A DNA stretch of 64,000 bases from Pseudolysinimonas yzui (GCF_014653215.1 NZ_BNAI01000003.1:124001-188000); one strand, 5' to 3'; positions 34,607 to 43,410 are shown, counted from the first letter of the stretch. Numbers and translations: made by a program. The notes: generated by a model from the letters alone, not told the origin.

Positions 34607-35089
34607 GTGAAAACGTCTCGACTTCTCGCTCGCCGCATCGTCGGTGGCCTCGCCCTCACTCTCGCCGCCGCCGCTCTTGCGGGGTGCAGCGTCCTCGAAT
34701 CCGTCGTCACCGGTGTGCCCGAAGGGGAAGCCGACGTCTTCACGCTGACGATCGGCGACTGCCTCAACGACCTCAGCGCACCCGACGAGGTCACCACGGT
34801 GCCGATCGTCGACTGCGCGGAGCCGCACGACACCGAGGTGTTCGCCCGCACCGACTCGACGAGCGCCGAGTTCCCCGGTGACGCCGCCCTCTCCGACGAG
34901 CTCACCACGTTCTGCCAGGGCGACGCCTTCACCGAGTTCGTCGGCATCCCGTACGCCGACTCGATCTACGCCACCAGCGGGTACTTCCCCACCGAGGGCA
35001 GCTGGGGCAACGGCGACCGCGAGTTGCTCTGCACCATCGGCGACCCCAACGGGCAGACGACGGGGTCTCTGGCCGGCATCAACCAGTAG
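34607..35089 (+). CDS. Lipoprotein, septum-formation family
   Basis: Exported lipoprotein of 160 residues. The signal peptide (RRIVGG then a hydrophobic run) ends in lipobox AALAGC with Cys27. The mature domain has GDCLND, VPIVDCAEPHDTEVF and a late ELLCTIGDP segment, the paired-Cys pattern of the actinobacterial septum-formation domain family. The biochemical role of that family is not known to me. Convergent with the FAH-fold gene. Confidence 0.82.
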   Translation: MKTSRLLARRIVGGLALTLAAAALAGCSVLESVVTGVPEGEADVFTLTIGDCLNDLSAPDEVTTVPIVDCAEPHDTEVFARTDSTSAEFPGDAALSDELTTFCQGDAFTEFVGIPYADSIYATSGYFPTEGSWGNGDRELLCTIGDPNGQTTGSLAGINQ

Positions 35090-35114
35090 CCGCAAGGCCG
35101 ACGCGCTCGGCTAC
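35086..35114. terminator. Possible bidirectional terminator
   Basis: GTAGCCG (35086-35092) and CGGCTAC (35108-35114) are perfectly complementary around a 15-nt GC-rich loop, across the ends of two convergent genes. No T-run, so moderate confidence. Confidence 0.4.
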
Positions 35115-35971
35115 CCGGCGGCGGCGAGCGTCTGCCGCTGGGTGCCGAGCCCGTCGATCGCCAGCTCGACCACGTCGCCGGCGGCGAGGAACCGCGGCGG
35201 CGTGAAGCCGAGCCCGACGCCCGGCGGGGTGCCGGTCAGCACGAGGTCGCCCGGTTCCAGGGTGAGGAACTGGCTGAGATAGCGCACGAGGAACAGCGGA
35301 CCGAAGATCATCGTCGCCGTCGACCCGTTCTGCCGCACCTCTCCGTTGACGGTGCTCGTCATCTGCAGCGAACGGATGTCGGCGAACTCGTCGGGGGTCG
35401 CGAGCCACGGCCCGACGGGGCAGAAGGTGGGGGCCGACTTGCCCTTCATGAACTGGCCGGAGCGCTCCTGCTGGAACTCCCGCTCGCTCACGTCGTTGGC
35501 GAGCACGTAGCCGGCGATCGCCGCGGCCGCCTCGTCATCGCTCTGCAGGTACATCGAGCGGCGCCCGATCACGACGCCGAGCTCGACCTCGTAGTCGGTC
35601 TTGCGTGACGCCCGCGGGATGACGACGTCGTCGTCCGGACCGCTCAGCGCGTTCGGCGACTTGCTGAAGATGAGCGGTTCGGGTGGCACGGGCAGACCGA
35701 GCTCGGGGGCATGCTCGGCGAAGTTCATGCCGATCCCGATGATCTGGTGCGGCCGGGCGATGGGCGCACCGATGCGGTCGCCGGCGAACCGTTCGACCCG
35801 GCCCGCGGCGACGCGCGCCGAGACCTCCGCCTCGAGCCCGGCGATGCCCGCGCCGCCGAAGAACGCCTCGTCGAAGTCGGGGGTGAGGTCGGAGACGTCG
35901 ACGTAGGTCGCGTCGTCGACCCGCACGATGGGGCGCTCGGCGCCGCGCGCACCGATCCGCATGAGTTTCAT
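35111..35971 (-). CDS. Fumarylacetoacetate hydrolase (FAH) family protein
   Basis: FAH-fold enzyme of 286 residues. Motifs GIGMNFAEHA, DYEVELGVVIG (metal carboxylates), ANDVSEREFQ and GTPPGVGLG mark the fold. The catalysed step could be hydrolysis of an acylpyruvate or 2,4-diketo acid. The ATG at 35971 overlaps the E2 stop by 4 bp, so it is the fourth gene of the 2-oxo-acid dehydrogenase operon and probably acts on a related oxo acid (inference). Only distantly similar to the FAH-fold protein at 5091-5984. Confidence 0.88.
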   Translation of the reverse strand: MKLMRIGARGAERPIVRVDDATYVDVSDLTPDFDEAFFGGAGIAGLEAEVSARVAAGRVERFAGDRIGAPIARPHQIIGIGMNFAEHAPELGLPVPPEPLIFSKSPNALSGPDDDVVIPRASRKTDYEVELGVVIGRRSMYLQSDDEAAAAIAGYVLANDVSEREFQQERSGQFMKGKSAPTFCPVGPWLATPDEFADIRSLQMTSTVNGEVRQNGSTATMIFGPLFLVRYLSQFLTLEPGDLVLTGTPPGVGLGFTPPRFLAAGDVVELAIDGLGTQRQTLAAAG

Positions 35972-37215
35972 CGCGGCTCCCCAGCCAGTTCCGCTTCGTC
36001 GGCGCGCTCCAGCATCGCGCCGAGCTCCGCCAGGAACCGCGACCCTTGAGCGCCGTCCACCACGCGGTGGTCGAACGAGAGGCTGAGCGTCATCACCTGA
36101 CGCAGCGCGATCTCGCCTTGGAACTCCCACGGGCGACGCTGCGCGGCGCCCAGGGCGAGGATGCCGGCCTCACCCGGGTTGAGGATCGGCGTGCCCGCCT
36201 CGACGCCGAAGACGCCGATGTTGGTGATCGTGAAGGTGCCCCCGGTGAGCCGCTCCGGGCTCGCCTTGCCGGCGCGGGCCTCCGCGGTGAGCTCGGCCAG
36301 CGCACCGGCCAGGGCGGTCAGACCGAGCGCTGCGGCATCCTTCACGTTGGGCACGACCAGTCCCCGGTCGGTCGCCGCGGCGATCCCGAGGTTGACGTAC
36401 CCGTAGTGCACGATCTCCTGCGACGCCTCCTCCCATCGGGAGTTCAGCTCCGGATGCCTCGCGAGCGTCAGGCAGACCGCGCGCGAGACGATCGCGAGCA
36501 GCGAGATCTTGACGCCGGGGGACGCCGCGGTGAGTCGGCTCGCGAGCTCGAGCGCCGCGGTGGCGTCGATGGTGTGGAAGACCGTGACGTGCGGGGCCGT
36601 GAACGCGCTCGCGACCATCGCGGCGGCGGTGTGCTTGCGCACGCCACGGATCGGGATGCGGGTGACGGGGCCGGCGTCGACGATGCGATTCGCGACGGCG
36701 GCGACGTCGTCGCGCGTGATGAGCCCGCCCGGGCCGGTGCCCGCGATCGACGTGAGGTCGATTCCGAGCTGCCGGGCGAGGTGACGCACCGGCGGGGTGG
36801 AGCGGGGCCGCTCGTGCGCCACCCGGGCGACTGGCGCGGTGTCCGAGACGGGGCGGGACGGCAGCCCGCGGCGGGCCCGTCGCACCGGATGCCCGGCATG
36901 CTCGGGGCGCGCGCCGTAGCCGACGAGATTCGGCTGGGGAGCGTCCTCCTCGAGGGCCTCCCCGGCGGCGGACGGCGTCACCGCGAACGTCACGAGCGGG
37001 TCGCCGACGTTCACGGTCTGGCCGGCGCGGGCGTGCAGCGCGGCGACCACCCCGGAGTACGGGGACGGGAGTTCGACGAGGGCCTTCGCGGTCTCGACCT
37101 CGGCGATGATCTGGTTGAGCTCGACCGACTCGCCCTCCGCGATGCGCCACGCGACGATGTCGGACTCCGTGAGCCCTTCGCCGAGGTCGGGCAGGCGGAA
37201 TTCGCGGAGCGTCAT
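35968..37215 (-). CDS. Dihydrolipoamide acyltransferase (E2) of a 2-oxo-acid dehydrogenase complex
   Basis: E2 core enzyme of 415 residues. An N-terminal lipoyl domain carries the lipoylated Lys in EVETAKALVELPSP (about residue 45), a peripheral-subunit-binding domain has PPVRHLARQLGIDLTSIAGTG (near 150), and the catalytic domain has IRGVRKHTAAAMV and the HRVVDGAQG active-site His near 390. It moves acyl groups from E1 to CoA. With E1 alpha and beta it forms a branched-chain 2-oxo acid or pyruvate dehydrogenase; the separate E1 subunits favour the branched-chain type, but the substrate is not proven. ATG overlaps the E1 beta stop. Confidence 0.92.
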   Translation of the reverse strand: MTLREFRLPDLGEGLTESDIVAWRIAEGESVELNQIIAEVETAKALVELPSPYSGVVAALHARAGQTVNVGDPLVTFAVTPSAAGEALEEDAPQPNLVGYGARPEHAGHPVRRARRGLPSRPVSDTAPVARVAHERPRSTPPVRHLARQLGIDLTSIAGTGPGGLITRDDVAAVANRIVDAGPVTRIPIRGVRKHTAAAMVASAFTAPHVTVFHTIDATAALELASRLTAASPGVKISLLAIVSRAVCLTLARHPELNSRWEEASQEIVHYGYVNLGIAAATDRGLVVPNVKDAAALGLTALAGALAELTAEARAGKASPERLTGGTFTITNIGVFGVEAGTPILNPGEAGILALGAAQRRPWEFQGEIALRQVMTLSLSFDHRVVDGAQGSRFLAELGAMLERADEAELAGEPR

Positions 37216-38216
37216 GCGTCCTCCAGGGCGGCGGGCGCCCGCCCCAGAGCGCGATCCACGCCGTCGAGGATGCGGTCGAGGTCGGGGATGTGGTGCTGTT
37301 CGAGGCGAGCTGGCGGGTAGACGATGTCGTGCCCGGTGACCCGCACCGGCGCCGCCTCGAGGTAGTGGAAGCAACGTTCGGTGATCGTCGCGGCGATCTC
37401 GGCACCGAGACCCGCCGTCTGCGGGGCCTCGTGCGCCACGACGAGCCGGCCGGTGCGGCGCACCGAGGCCTCGATCGTGGCGAAGTCGATCGGCGACAAC
37501 GACCTCAGGTCGATGACCTCGATTCGCACGCCCTCGTCGGCGGCGGCGGTCGCCGCATCGAGAGCCGTCGGCACGAGCGACCCGAAGGTGACGAGGGTCA
37601 CCTGGTCGCCGGGGCGAGCGACCCGGGCGGCGCCCATCGGCAGGTCGACGGCATCTTCGTCGACGTCGCCCTTCACGTGGTAGCGGCGCTTCGGCTCGAA
37701 GAAGATCACCGGATCGTCGCTCGCGATCGCCTGACGCAGGAGGGTGTGCGCATCCTGGGGCGTCGCCGCCGTGACGACCCGCAGGCCCGGGGTGTGCACG
37801 AACAGCGCCTCGGGCGAGTCGGAGTGGTGCTCCGCCGAGCCGATACCACCGCCGACCGGGATGCGGATGGTGAGCGGAAGCTTGACCGCGCCGTTCGTGC
37901 GGGCGTGCATGCGCGCCAGCTGCGAGACGATCTGGTCGAACGCCGGATAGACGAAACCGTCGAACTGGATCTCGCACACCGGCCGGTAGCCGCGGAAGGC
38001 GAGGCCGATCGCGGTTCCGATGATCGCGGACTCGGCAAGCGGGGTGTCGACGACCCGGTGGGCGCCGAACTCGGCCTGCAGCCCGTCGGTGATGCGGTAG
38101 ACGCCGCCGAGCACCCCGACATCCTCGCCCATCACGACGACTTTCGGATCGGCCGCGAGCTCCCGGTACAGGGCGCGGTTGAGCGCCTTGCCCAGGGTGA
38201 GGGTCGTCGCCGCCAT
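37212..38216 (-). CDS. 2-oxo-acid dehydrogenase E1 component, beta subunit
   Basis: Transketolase-like beta subunit of 334 residues. Typical segments are VVVMGEDVGVLGGVYRITDGL near the N-terminus, DTPLAESAIIGTAIGLA, VHTPGLRVVTAATPQDAHTLL and the C-terminal transketolase domain with VIDLRSLSPID. It pairs with E1 alpha as a heterotetramer with thiamine diphosphate between subunits. Start overlaps the E1 alpha stop by one base (TGATG); stop overlaps the E2 start. Confidence 0.93.
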   Translation of the reverse strand: MAATTLTLGKALNRALYRELAADPKVVVMGEDVGVLGGVYRITDGLQAEFGAHRVVDTPLAESAIIGTAIGLAFRGYRPVCEIQFDGFVYPAFDQIVSQLARMHARTNGAVKLPLTIRIPVGGGIGSAEHHSDSPEALFVHTPGLRVVTAATPQDAHTLLRQAIASDDPVIFFEPKRRYHVKGDVDEDAVDLPMGAARVARPGDQVTLVTFGSLVPTALDAATAAADEGVRIEVIDLRSLSPIDFATIEASVRRTGRLVVAHEAPQTAGLGAEIAATITERCFHYLEAAPVRVTGHDIVYPPARLEQHHIPDLDRILDGVDRALGRAPAALEDA

Positions 38217-39280
38217 CAGGCGAACCCGTCGAGGTAGCGGGCATAGTCGGCGCGCTGCCGTTCCAGCACGGGGTGCGGCTCGGCGTACACGTTCTCGAAG
38301 ATCGACAGCGGTTCCGGGTCGGCGAGGGCGAGGCATCCGGCCCGCAGCTCGGCCGCGACCGCATCCGCTTCCGCAGCGACCTCGGCATCCGCCGCCGCAT
38401 CGAGCACCCCCGCGGCCCGCAGGTGTTCGGCGAGACGCGCGATCGGGTCGCGCCCGTGCCAGACGGCTAGCTCGTCGGCGTCGCGGTAGCGCGTCGGGTC
38501 GTCGGCCGTCGTGTGCGGTCCCATCCGGTAGGTGACGGCCTCGATGAAGGTCGGCCCCTCCCCCGCCCGGGCGCGAGCGAGAGCAGAACTCGTCGCGGCG
38601 CTCACGGCGAGCACGTCGTTGCCGTCGACCCGGATCGCCGGGATGCCGAACCCGGCAGCTCGGTCGGCGAGTTCGACCGTCGACTGGAGCGTCACCGGCT
38701 CCGAGATCGCCCAGTGGTTGTTCTGGCAGAAGAAGACGACGGGAGCGCGGAAGGATGCCGCGAACACCATCGCCTCCGAGACATCCCCCTCGCTCGTCGC
38801 GCCGTCACCGAAGTAGGCGACGGCCACGGAGTCGGCCCCGTCGTTGCGGATGCCCATCGCGTACCCGGTGGCGTGCAGGGTCTGGGCGCCGATGATCACC
38901 TGCGGCGTCGCCATCCCGATCGAGAACGGGTCCCATCCCGACGCGGTCGTGCCCCGCCAGACCCGCACCAGGTCGACGAGTCGCACGCCGCGCGTATAGG
39001 CGACGGCGTGCTCGCGGTAGCTGGAGAACACGAAGTCGTCGGCGCGGAGTGCGCGGCCGGAGCCGATCTGCGCGGCCTCCTGCCCGAGCAGCGGCGGCCA
39101 GAGCGCGAGTTCGCCCTGACGCTGCAAAGCCGTCGCTTCGGCGTCGATGCGTCGCACGACGACCATGTCGCGGTACAGGCCGAGCAGGTCGGCATGGGTC
39201 AGGTGCGCGACGAACGGGTCGAACTCGGCCGACGGCACGCGCACGCCGCGCTCATCGAGCAGTTGCACGAACACGGTCAC
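38216..39280 (-). CDS. 2-oxo-acid dehydrogenase E1 component, alpha subunit
   Basis: Thiamine-diphosphate-binding E1 alpha subunit of 354 residues. The ThDP/Mg motif runs from YFGDGATSEGD (about residue 165) to FCQNNHWAIS (about 195); LLGQEAAQIGSG and the SSYREHAVAYTRG stretch are typical of BCKDH/PDH alpha chains. First gene of the four-gene unit E1 alpha, E1 beta, E2, FAH. It starts 15 bp after the stop of citrate synthase on the same strand, so read-through from gltA is possible. Confidence 0.93.
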   Translation of the reverse strand: MTVFVQLLDERGVRVPSAEFDPFVAHLTHADLLGLYRDMVVVRRIDAEATALQRQGELALWPPLLGQEAAQIGSGRALRADDFVFSSYREHAVAYTRGVRLVDLVRVWRGTTASGWDPFSIGMATPQVIIGAQTLHATGYAMGIRNDGADSVAVAYFGDGATSEGDVSEAMVFAASFRAPVVFFCQNNHWAISEPVTLQSTVELADRAAGFGIPAIRVDGNDVLAVSAATSSALARARAGEGPTFIEAVTYRMGPHTTADDPTRYRDADELAVWHGRDPIARLAEHLRAAGVLDAAADAEVAAEADAVAAELRAGCLALADPEPLSIFENVYAEPHPVLERQRADYARYLDGFA

Positions 39281-39295
39281 CCCGCCGCTCGCGCG

Positions 39296-40591
39296 TCAGC
39301 GGCCGGACGGCCAGGCCCGGGCCGCGGGTCCGACGTAGAGCTGCTGCGGGCGGCCGATCTTCGTCGCCGGGTCGGTTGCCGCCTCGCGCCAATGGGCGAT
39401 CCAGCCCGGCAGCCGCCCGATCGCGAACAGCACCGTGAAGGTGCGTGCCGGGAAGCCCATCGCCTTGTAGATGACCCCGGTGTAGAAGTCGACGTTCGGA
39501 TACAGCTTGCGCTGGATGAAGTACTCGTCGGCGAGCGCCGCCTCTTCGAGCTCCTTCGCGATGTCGAGCAGCGGGTCCTTCACGCCGAGGTCGGCGAGCA
39601 CCTCGTCGGCGCTCTCCTTGACGAGTTTCGCCCGCGGGTCGAAGTTCTTGTAGACGCGGTGCCCGAAGCCCATGAGCTTCACCCCGTCTTCCTTGTTCTT
39701 CACGCGCTCGACGAACTTCTGCACGCTCTCGCCGGAGTCGTGGATCTGCTGCAGCATCGTCAGCACGGCCTCGTTCGCGCCGCCGTGGAGCGGGCCGTAC
39801 AACGCGTTGATGCCGGCCGAGATCGACGCGAACATGTTCGCCTCGGTCGAGCCGACGAGACGCACCGTCGAGGTGGAGGCGTTCTGCTCGTGGTCTTCGT
39901 GCAGGATCAGCAGCCGCTCGAGGGCGTTCACCAGTACGGGGTTGATCTCGTACGGCTCGGCCATGTTGCCGAAGTTGAGCTTGAGGAAGTTCTCGACGAA
40001 CGACAGCGAGTTGTCGGGGTAGAGGAAGGCCTGGCCGAGCGACTTCTTGTGCGCATAGGCGGCGATCACCGGCAGCTTCGCGAGCAGCCGCACGGTGTTC
40101 ATCTCGACCATCTCGGGATTGTGCGGGTCGAGCGAGTCCTCGTAGTAGGTGGAGAGTGCCGACACCGCCGAGGAGAGCACCGACATGGGATGCGCGGTGT
40201 GCGGCAGCGCCGAGAAGAACGTCTTGAGGTCTTCGTGCAGCAGGGTGTGGCGGCGGATCTTGTCCTCGAACTCGGCGAGTTCGGACTGCGTCGGCAGTTC
40301 GCCGTAGATGAGCAGCCACGCGGTCTCGAGATAGGTCGAGTTGCGGGCGAGGTCTTCGATCGCGTAGCCGCGATAGCGCAGGATGCCGGCGTCCCCGTCG
40401 ATGTACGTGATCGCGCTCTTCGTCGACGCGGTGTTCACGAAGCCCTGGTCGAGGGCGGAGAGCCCGGTGGTCTTCATCAGCGACGAGACGTCGACGCTGT
40501 CGCGACCGTCGACGGCTCGGACGATGGGGAACTCGACGGTCGTGTCGCCGTAGGAGAACGTGGCCGTGTCGGGCCCTGCGGTTTCGCTCAC
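39296..40591 (-). CDS. gltA: Citrate synthase
   Basis: TCA-cycle citrate synthase, hexameric type II size (431 residues). Active-site segments HEDHEQNAST, LHGGANEAV and the catalytic FGHRVYKNFDPRA are intact, as is the N-terminal YIDGDAGILRYRGY. The GTG start has no Shine-Dalgarno sequence; TAGGCT lies six bases upstream, suggesting a leaderless message. Followed after 15 bp by the 2-oxo-acid dehydrogenase genes. Confidence 0.95.
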   Translation of the reverse strand: MSETAGPDTATFSYGDTTVEFPIVRAVDGRDSVDVSSLMKTTGLSALDQGFVNTASTKSAITYIDGDAGILRYRGYAIEDLARNSTYLETAWLLIYGELPTQSELAEFEDKIRRHTLLHEDLKTFFSALPHTAHPMSVLSSAVSALSTYYEDSLDPHNPEMVEMNTVRLLAKLPVIAAYAHKKSLGQAFLYPDNSLSFVENFLKLNFGNMAEPYEINPVLVNALERLLILHEDHEQNASTSTVRLVGSTEANMFASISAGINALYGPLHGGANEAVLTMLQQIHDSGESVQKFVERVKNKEDGVKLMGFGHRVYKNFDPRAKLVKESADEVLADLGVKDPLLDIAKELEEAALADEYFIQRKLYPNVDFYTGVIYKAMGFPARTFTVLFAIGRLPGWIAHWREAATDPATKIGRPQQLYVGPAARAWPSGR

Positions 40592-40597
40592 CGTTAC

Positions 40598-40603
40598 AGC
40601 CTA
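40598..40603 (-). promoter_or_regulatory. Probable -10 (TAGGCT) of gltA, leaderless
   Basis: TAGGCT on the minus strand ends 6 nt before the gltA GTG. The transcript would begin at the start codon. Confidence 0.5.
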
Positions 40604-40648
40604 GAGGCCCCGGAATGGCATCCTGGAGACCCCCAAGAAAGCGCGTCG

Positions 40649-41743
40649 TCAGTTAGAGGAAGACGCCAAACGCCGGGCGGCCGCGGCGACCCGTTCGTCG
40701 GTCGCGGTGAGCGAGATCCGCACGTGCTCCCGGCCCGCATCGCCGTAGAACGAGCCCGGGGTCACCAGGATGCCGAGCTCGGCGAAGGCGCCCACGGTCG
40801 CCCAGCAGTCCTCGCCGCGGGTCGCCCACAGGTACAGTCCCGCCCGGCTCTCGTCGATCCGGAAGCCCGCATCCGTGAGTGCCGTGGCGAGCTGGTCGCG
40901 ACGCGCACCGTACCGCGCCTTCTGGGTGAGCACATGCTCGTCGTCGCCGAGCGCGACCGCCATCGCGTGCTGCACGGGCGCCGGCGGGATGAGGCCGGCG
41001 TGCTTGCGCGCTTCGAGGATCTCGCCCACCAGGTCGCTGCAGCCGGCGACGAAACCGGCCCGGTAACCCGCGAGGTTGGAGCGCTTCGACAGCGAGTGCA
41101 CGGCCAGGGTGAGGCGGCGGGAGCCCTGGGTGACCTCGGGATCGAGGATCGACGGGGTCGGTTCGGCGCCGTCCCAGTTGAGCTCGGTGTAGCACTCGTC
41201 GTTCGCGACGACCGCACCCAGGTCGCGCGCCCGCACCACGGCACGACGCAGGAACTCGTGACCGTGCACCTTGCCGTCGGGATTCCCCGGGCTGTTGAGC
41301 CAGATCAGCCGAGTGGTCGTCGGCCATTCGTCGGGCTCGTCGGAGCGCAGCACCTCGGCACCGGCGATGCGCGCGCCCACCTCGTAGGTCGGGTAGGCGA
41401 CGGTCGGGACGACGACGACATCGCCGGGGCCCAGCCCGAGCAGGGTCGGCAGGGTCGCGATGAACTCCTTCGAGCCGATCGTGGGGATGGCGTTCGGCGG
41501 GTCGATCTCGACGCCGCGCCGGGCGTACCAGCCGACGATCGCCGCGCGCACCTCCGGGCTCCCCTGGGTCTGCGGGTATCCGGGGCTGTCGACCGCCGCG
41601 GCGAGCGCATCGCGGATGAGCTCGGGAACGGGATCGACGGGCGAACCGATCGCGAGATCGACGATGCCGTCGGAATGGGCCCCCGCCGTCGCCCGGTACG
41701 GCAGCAACGAGTCCCAGGGGAAGTCGGGAAGAGCGAGCGGCAC
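40649..41743 (-). CDS. dapC: Succinyldiaminopimelate transaminase
   Basis: Class I/II PLP aminotransferase of lysine/diaminopimelate synthesis, 364 residues. The PLP lysine is in HSLSKRSNLAGYRAGF (about residue 230); WLNSPGNPDGKV and NDECYTELNW give the cofactor-binding Asn and Tyr. The DapC assignment follows the conserved fdxA-dapC pairing in actinobacteria. The frame stays open upstream into fdxA; the GTG at 41743, four bases after the fdxA stop, is the natural start. Confidence 0.88.
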   Translation of the reverse strand: MPLALPDFPWDSLLPYRATAGAHSDGIVDLAIGSPVDPVPELIRDALAAAVDSPGYPQTQGSPEVRAAIVGWYARRGVEIDPPNAIPTIGSKEFIATLPTLLGLGPGDVVVVPTVAYPTYEVGARIAGAEVLRSDEPDEWPTTTRLIWLNSPGNPDGKVHGHEFLRRAVVRARDLGAVVANDECYTELNWDGAEPTPSILDPEVTQGSRRLTLAVHSLSKRSNLAGYRAGFVAGCSDLVGEILEARKHAGLIPPAPVQHAMAVALGDDEHVLTQKARYGARRDQLATALTDAGFRIDESRAGLYLWATRGEDCWATVGAFAELGILVTPGSFYGDAGREHVRISLTATDERVAAAARRLASSSN

Positions 41744-41747
41744 GGGC

Positions 41748-42068
41748 TCAGTGCGCCTGCGGCGGCAGAGCGGCGACCACCGGGTGATCCCCGGGGATGA
41801 CGCCGACCTTCGCCGCGCCGCCCGGGGAGCCGACCTCGGCGAAGAACTCGACGTTCGCCGTGTAGTAGTCGGCCCATTTCGCGGGCAGGTCGTCTTCGTA
41901 GTAGATGGCCTCGACCGGGCAGACCGGCTCGCAGGCGCCGCAGTCGACGCATTCGTCGGGCTGGATGTAGAGCATCCGGTCGCCCTCGTAGATGCAGTCG
42001 ACGGGGCATTCGTCGATGCAGGCGCGGTCTTTGACATCCACGCACGGAAGGGCGATCACGTACGTCAC
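41748..42068 (-). CDS. fdxA: Ferredoxin (FdxA type, two Fe-S clusters)
   Basis: Seven-iron-type ferredoxin of 106 residues, a cytoplasmic electron carrier. The cluster ligands are in CVDVKDRACIDECPVDC and CVDCGACEPVCPVEA, matching mycobacterial FdxA; the segment YYEDDLPAKW follows. The GTG start has no Shine-Dalgarno sequence but TAGACT six bases upstream, so the mRNA is probably leaderless. Co-transcribed with dapC. Confidence 0.93.
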   Translation of the reverse strand: MTYVIALPCVDVKDRACIDECPVDCIYEGDRMLYIQPDECVDCGACEPVCPVEAIYYEDDLPAKWADYYTANVEFFAEVGSPGGAAKVGVIPGDHPVVAALPPQAH

Positions 42069-42074
42069 GCCTTC

Positions 42075-42080
42075 AGTCTA
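42075..42080 (-). promoter_or_regulatory. Probable -10 (TAGACT) of fdxA-dapC, leaderless
   Basis: TAGACT on the minus strand ends 6 nt before the fdxA GTG. Confidence 0.5.
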
Positions 42081-42104
42081 CGAACAGTGGCGGGTGCTGG
42101 CTGG

Positions 42105-42488
42105 TTAGGGCACCCTTACCTGGGCTCGCCGCAGCGGCCACGCGATGATGACGACGGCCAACACCGTCGGCCCCACCGCCCAGATGTACCCGGCCGGGTC
42201 GTCGGGCAGGAACAGCGACCCGCTGTTGCCGGGCAGGGTCAGCACGGCCGTCCCGGCGATCACCCCCAACGCTGCGGCGATCGGCGCGGCGCGCTCCGCG
42301 AAGGCCAACCGCATCCCGGCGAGCAGCGCGGCCACGACGGCGAGGCTGCCGATCAGCCCCAGCGGCACCGACACGTCACCCCACTCGACGACGTAGTGAC
42401 CGTGGACGAAGGTGAGCACGAAGCCCGTCCCCGCACCCGTGACGAAGGCGAGGACGAGCGTGAAGGCCCGCGATGCGATCCCGGTCAC
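42105..42488 (-). CDS. Small membrane protein, function unknown
   Basis: Integral membrane protein of 127 residues with four predicted hydrophobic helices (FTLVLAFVTGAGTGFVL, VPLGLIGSLAVVAALL, IAAALGVIAGTAVL and a C-terminal AVGPTVLAVVIIAW) and a basic C-terminus. The GTG at 42488 overlaps the stop of the upstream lipoprotein gene as GTGA, so it is the third gene of a lipoprotein-lipoprotein-membrane protein unit. I do not recognise a functional family. Confidence 0.75.
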   Translation of the reverse strand: MTGIASRAFTLVLAFVTGAGTGFVLTFVHGHYVVEWGDVSVPLGLIGSLAVVAALLAGMRLAFAERAAPIAAALGVIAGTAVLTLPGNSGSLFLPDDPAGYIWAVGPTVLAVVIIAWPLRRAQVRVP

Positions 42489-42934
42489 CCGGCCGTCTGC
42501 GCCACGGTGTAGTTCGCGGTCCACCCGGAGTCGGTCTTGCCGAGCAGCACGTTCACGACGAGGTTGTCCTTCGTGTAGGTGAGCGTTCCGCCGCTGTCGG
42601 AGACATCTCCCGTGCCGGCCGAGGCGAACCCGGCGCCCTCGAGCTGAGCGGCGATCGAGTCGGGCGCAGCCAGGTCGGAGACGTTCATCAGAACGTTCCA
42701 GACCGTCTCACCGTCGCCTCCGCTGATCTTCGACCCGTTGACGACCTCGCCATCGGCGAGCGGAACCGCCGACGGGAAGTCGGCGGGCACCGTGTTGCCA
42801 CCCAGATCGACGTCGCCTCCGGTCTGCTGCTCGATGATCCCCTCGACGACCGAGCAGCCGGTCAGCGTCGGCAACCCGATCAGCAGGACGGCACCGAGAG
42901 CGACGGCGGCGGCCCGTGGCATCCGGGCGCTCAC
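42485..42934 (-). CDS. Hypothetical lipoprotein, paralogue of its upstream neighbour
   Basis: Exported lipoprotein of 149 residues; signal peptide with lipobox TLTGC, Cys27. The mature part shares ADFPSAVPLADGEV and a late hydrophobic/tyrosine strand pattern with the lipoprotein encoded just upstream (ADFPVGDIPLVPGEV there), so the two are tandem paralogues. The GTG start overlaps the upstream stop (GTGA). The domain looks like a small beta sandwich, but no function is recognised. Confidence 0.78.
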   Translation of the reverse strand: MSARMPRAAAVALGAVLLIGLPTLTGCSVVEGIIEQQTGGDVDLGGNTVPADFPSAVPLADGEVVNGSKISGGDGETVWNVLMNVSDLAAPDSIAAQLEGAGFASAGTGDVSDSGGTLTYTKDNLVVNVLLGKTDSGWTANYTVAQTAG

Positions 42935-43410
42935 TGCTGCCTCTGAATCTGGTAGTAGACGTACCATCTGCCCTCGTCGTCCTGGTCGGAAGCCACGATC
43001 ACCACGAGGTACTCCTCGTTCTCCCAGGCGAACACGCTCTCGTTGTTGAAGCCGGCATCCTCCAGCAGCTGAGCCGCCGATGCCGCCGTCTCCTCGTCTT
43101 CGGTGTAGATCGTGACCGTCCACGCCGCGCCGTTCGAGATCGACATGCTCGGCCCGACCTCGCCGGGAACGAGCGGGATGTCGCCGACCGGGAAGTCGGC
43201 GGGCAGCGAACCCGACTCGAAGTCGACGTCGCTGTCAGTGCCGCCTTCGACGATGTCCTCGACGAACTCCTCGTCGACTTCATCCGTTCCGCCGTTACCG
43301 CCGTCGGATCCGCCCGGCAGGTTCGGGATTCCGAAACACCCGGTGAGGGTGAGCGCGAGCGGGATGACCCCGATCGCGAGCAACCAGGGACGCAGATTCC
43401 TCTTCAGCAT
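42931..43410 (-). CDS. Hypothetical lipoprotein with acidic linker
   Basis: Exported lipoprotein of 159 residues. The signal peptide ends in TLTGC with Cys25; a Gly/Asp/Glu-rich linker (residues ~30-60) probably tethers the C-terminal domain away from the membrane. That domain has AASAAQLLEDAGF and a C-terminal VYYQIQRQQ strand. First gene of a three-gene unit with a paralogous lipoprotein and a membrane protein. ATG at 43410 follows a GGAGCATCCC ribosome-binding region. Confidence 0.78.
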   Translation of the reverse strand: MLKRNLRPWLLAIGVIPLALTLTGCFGIPNLPGGSDGGNGGTDEVDEEFVEDIVEGGTDSDVDFESGSLPADFPVGDIPLVPGEVGPSMSISNGAAWTVTIYTEDEETAASAAQLLEDAGFNNESVFAWENEEYLVVIVASDQDDEGRWYVYYQIQRQQ

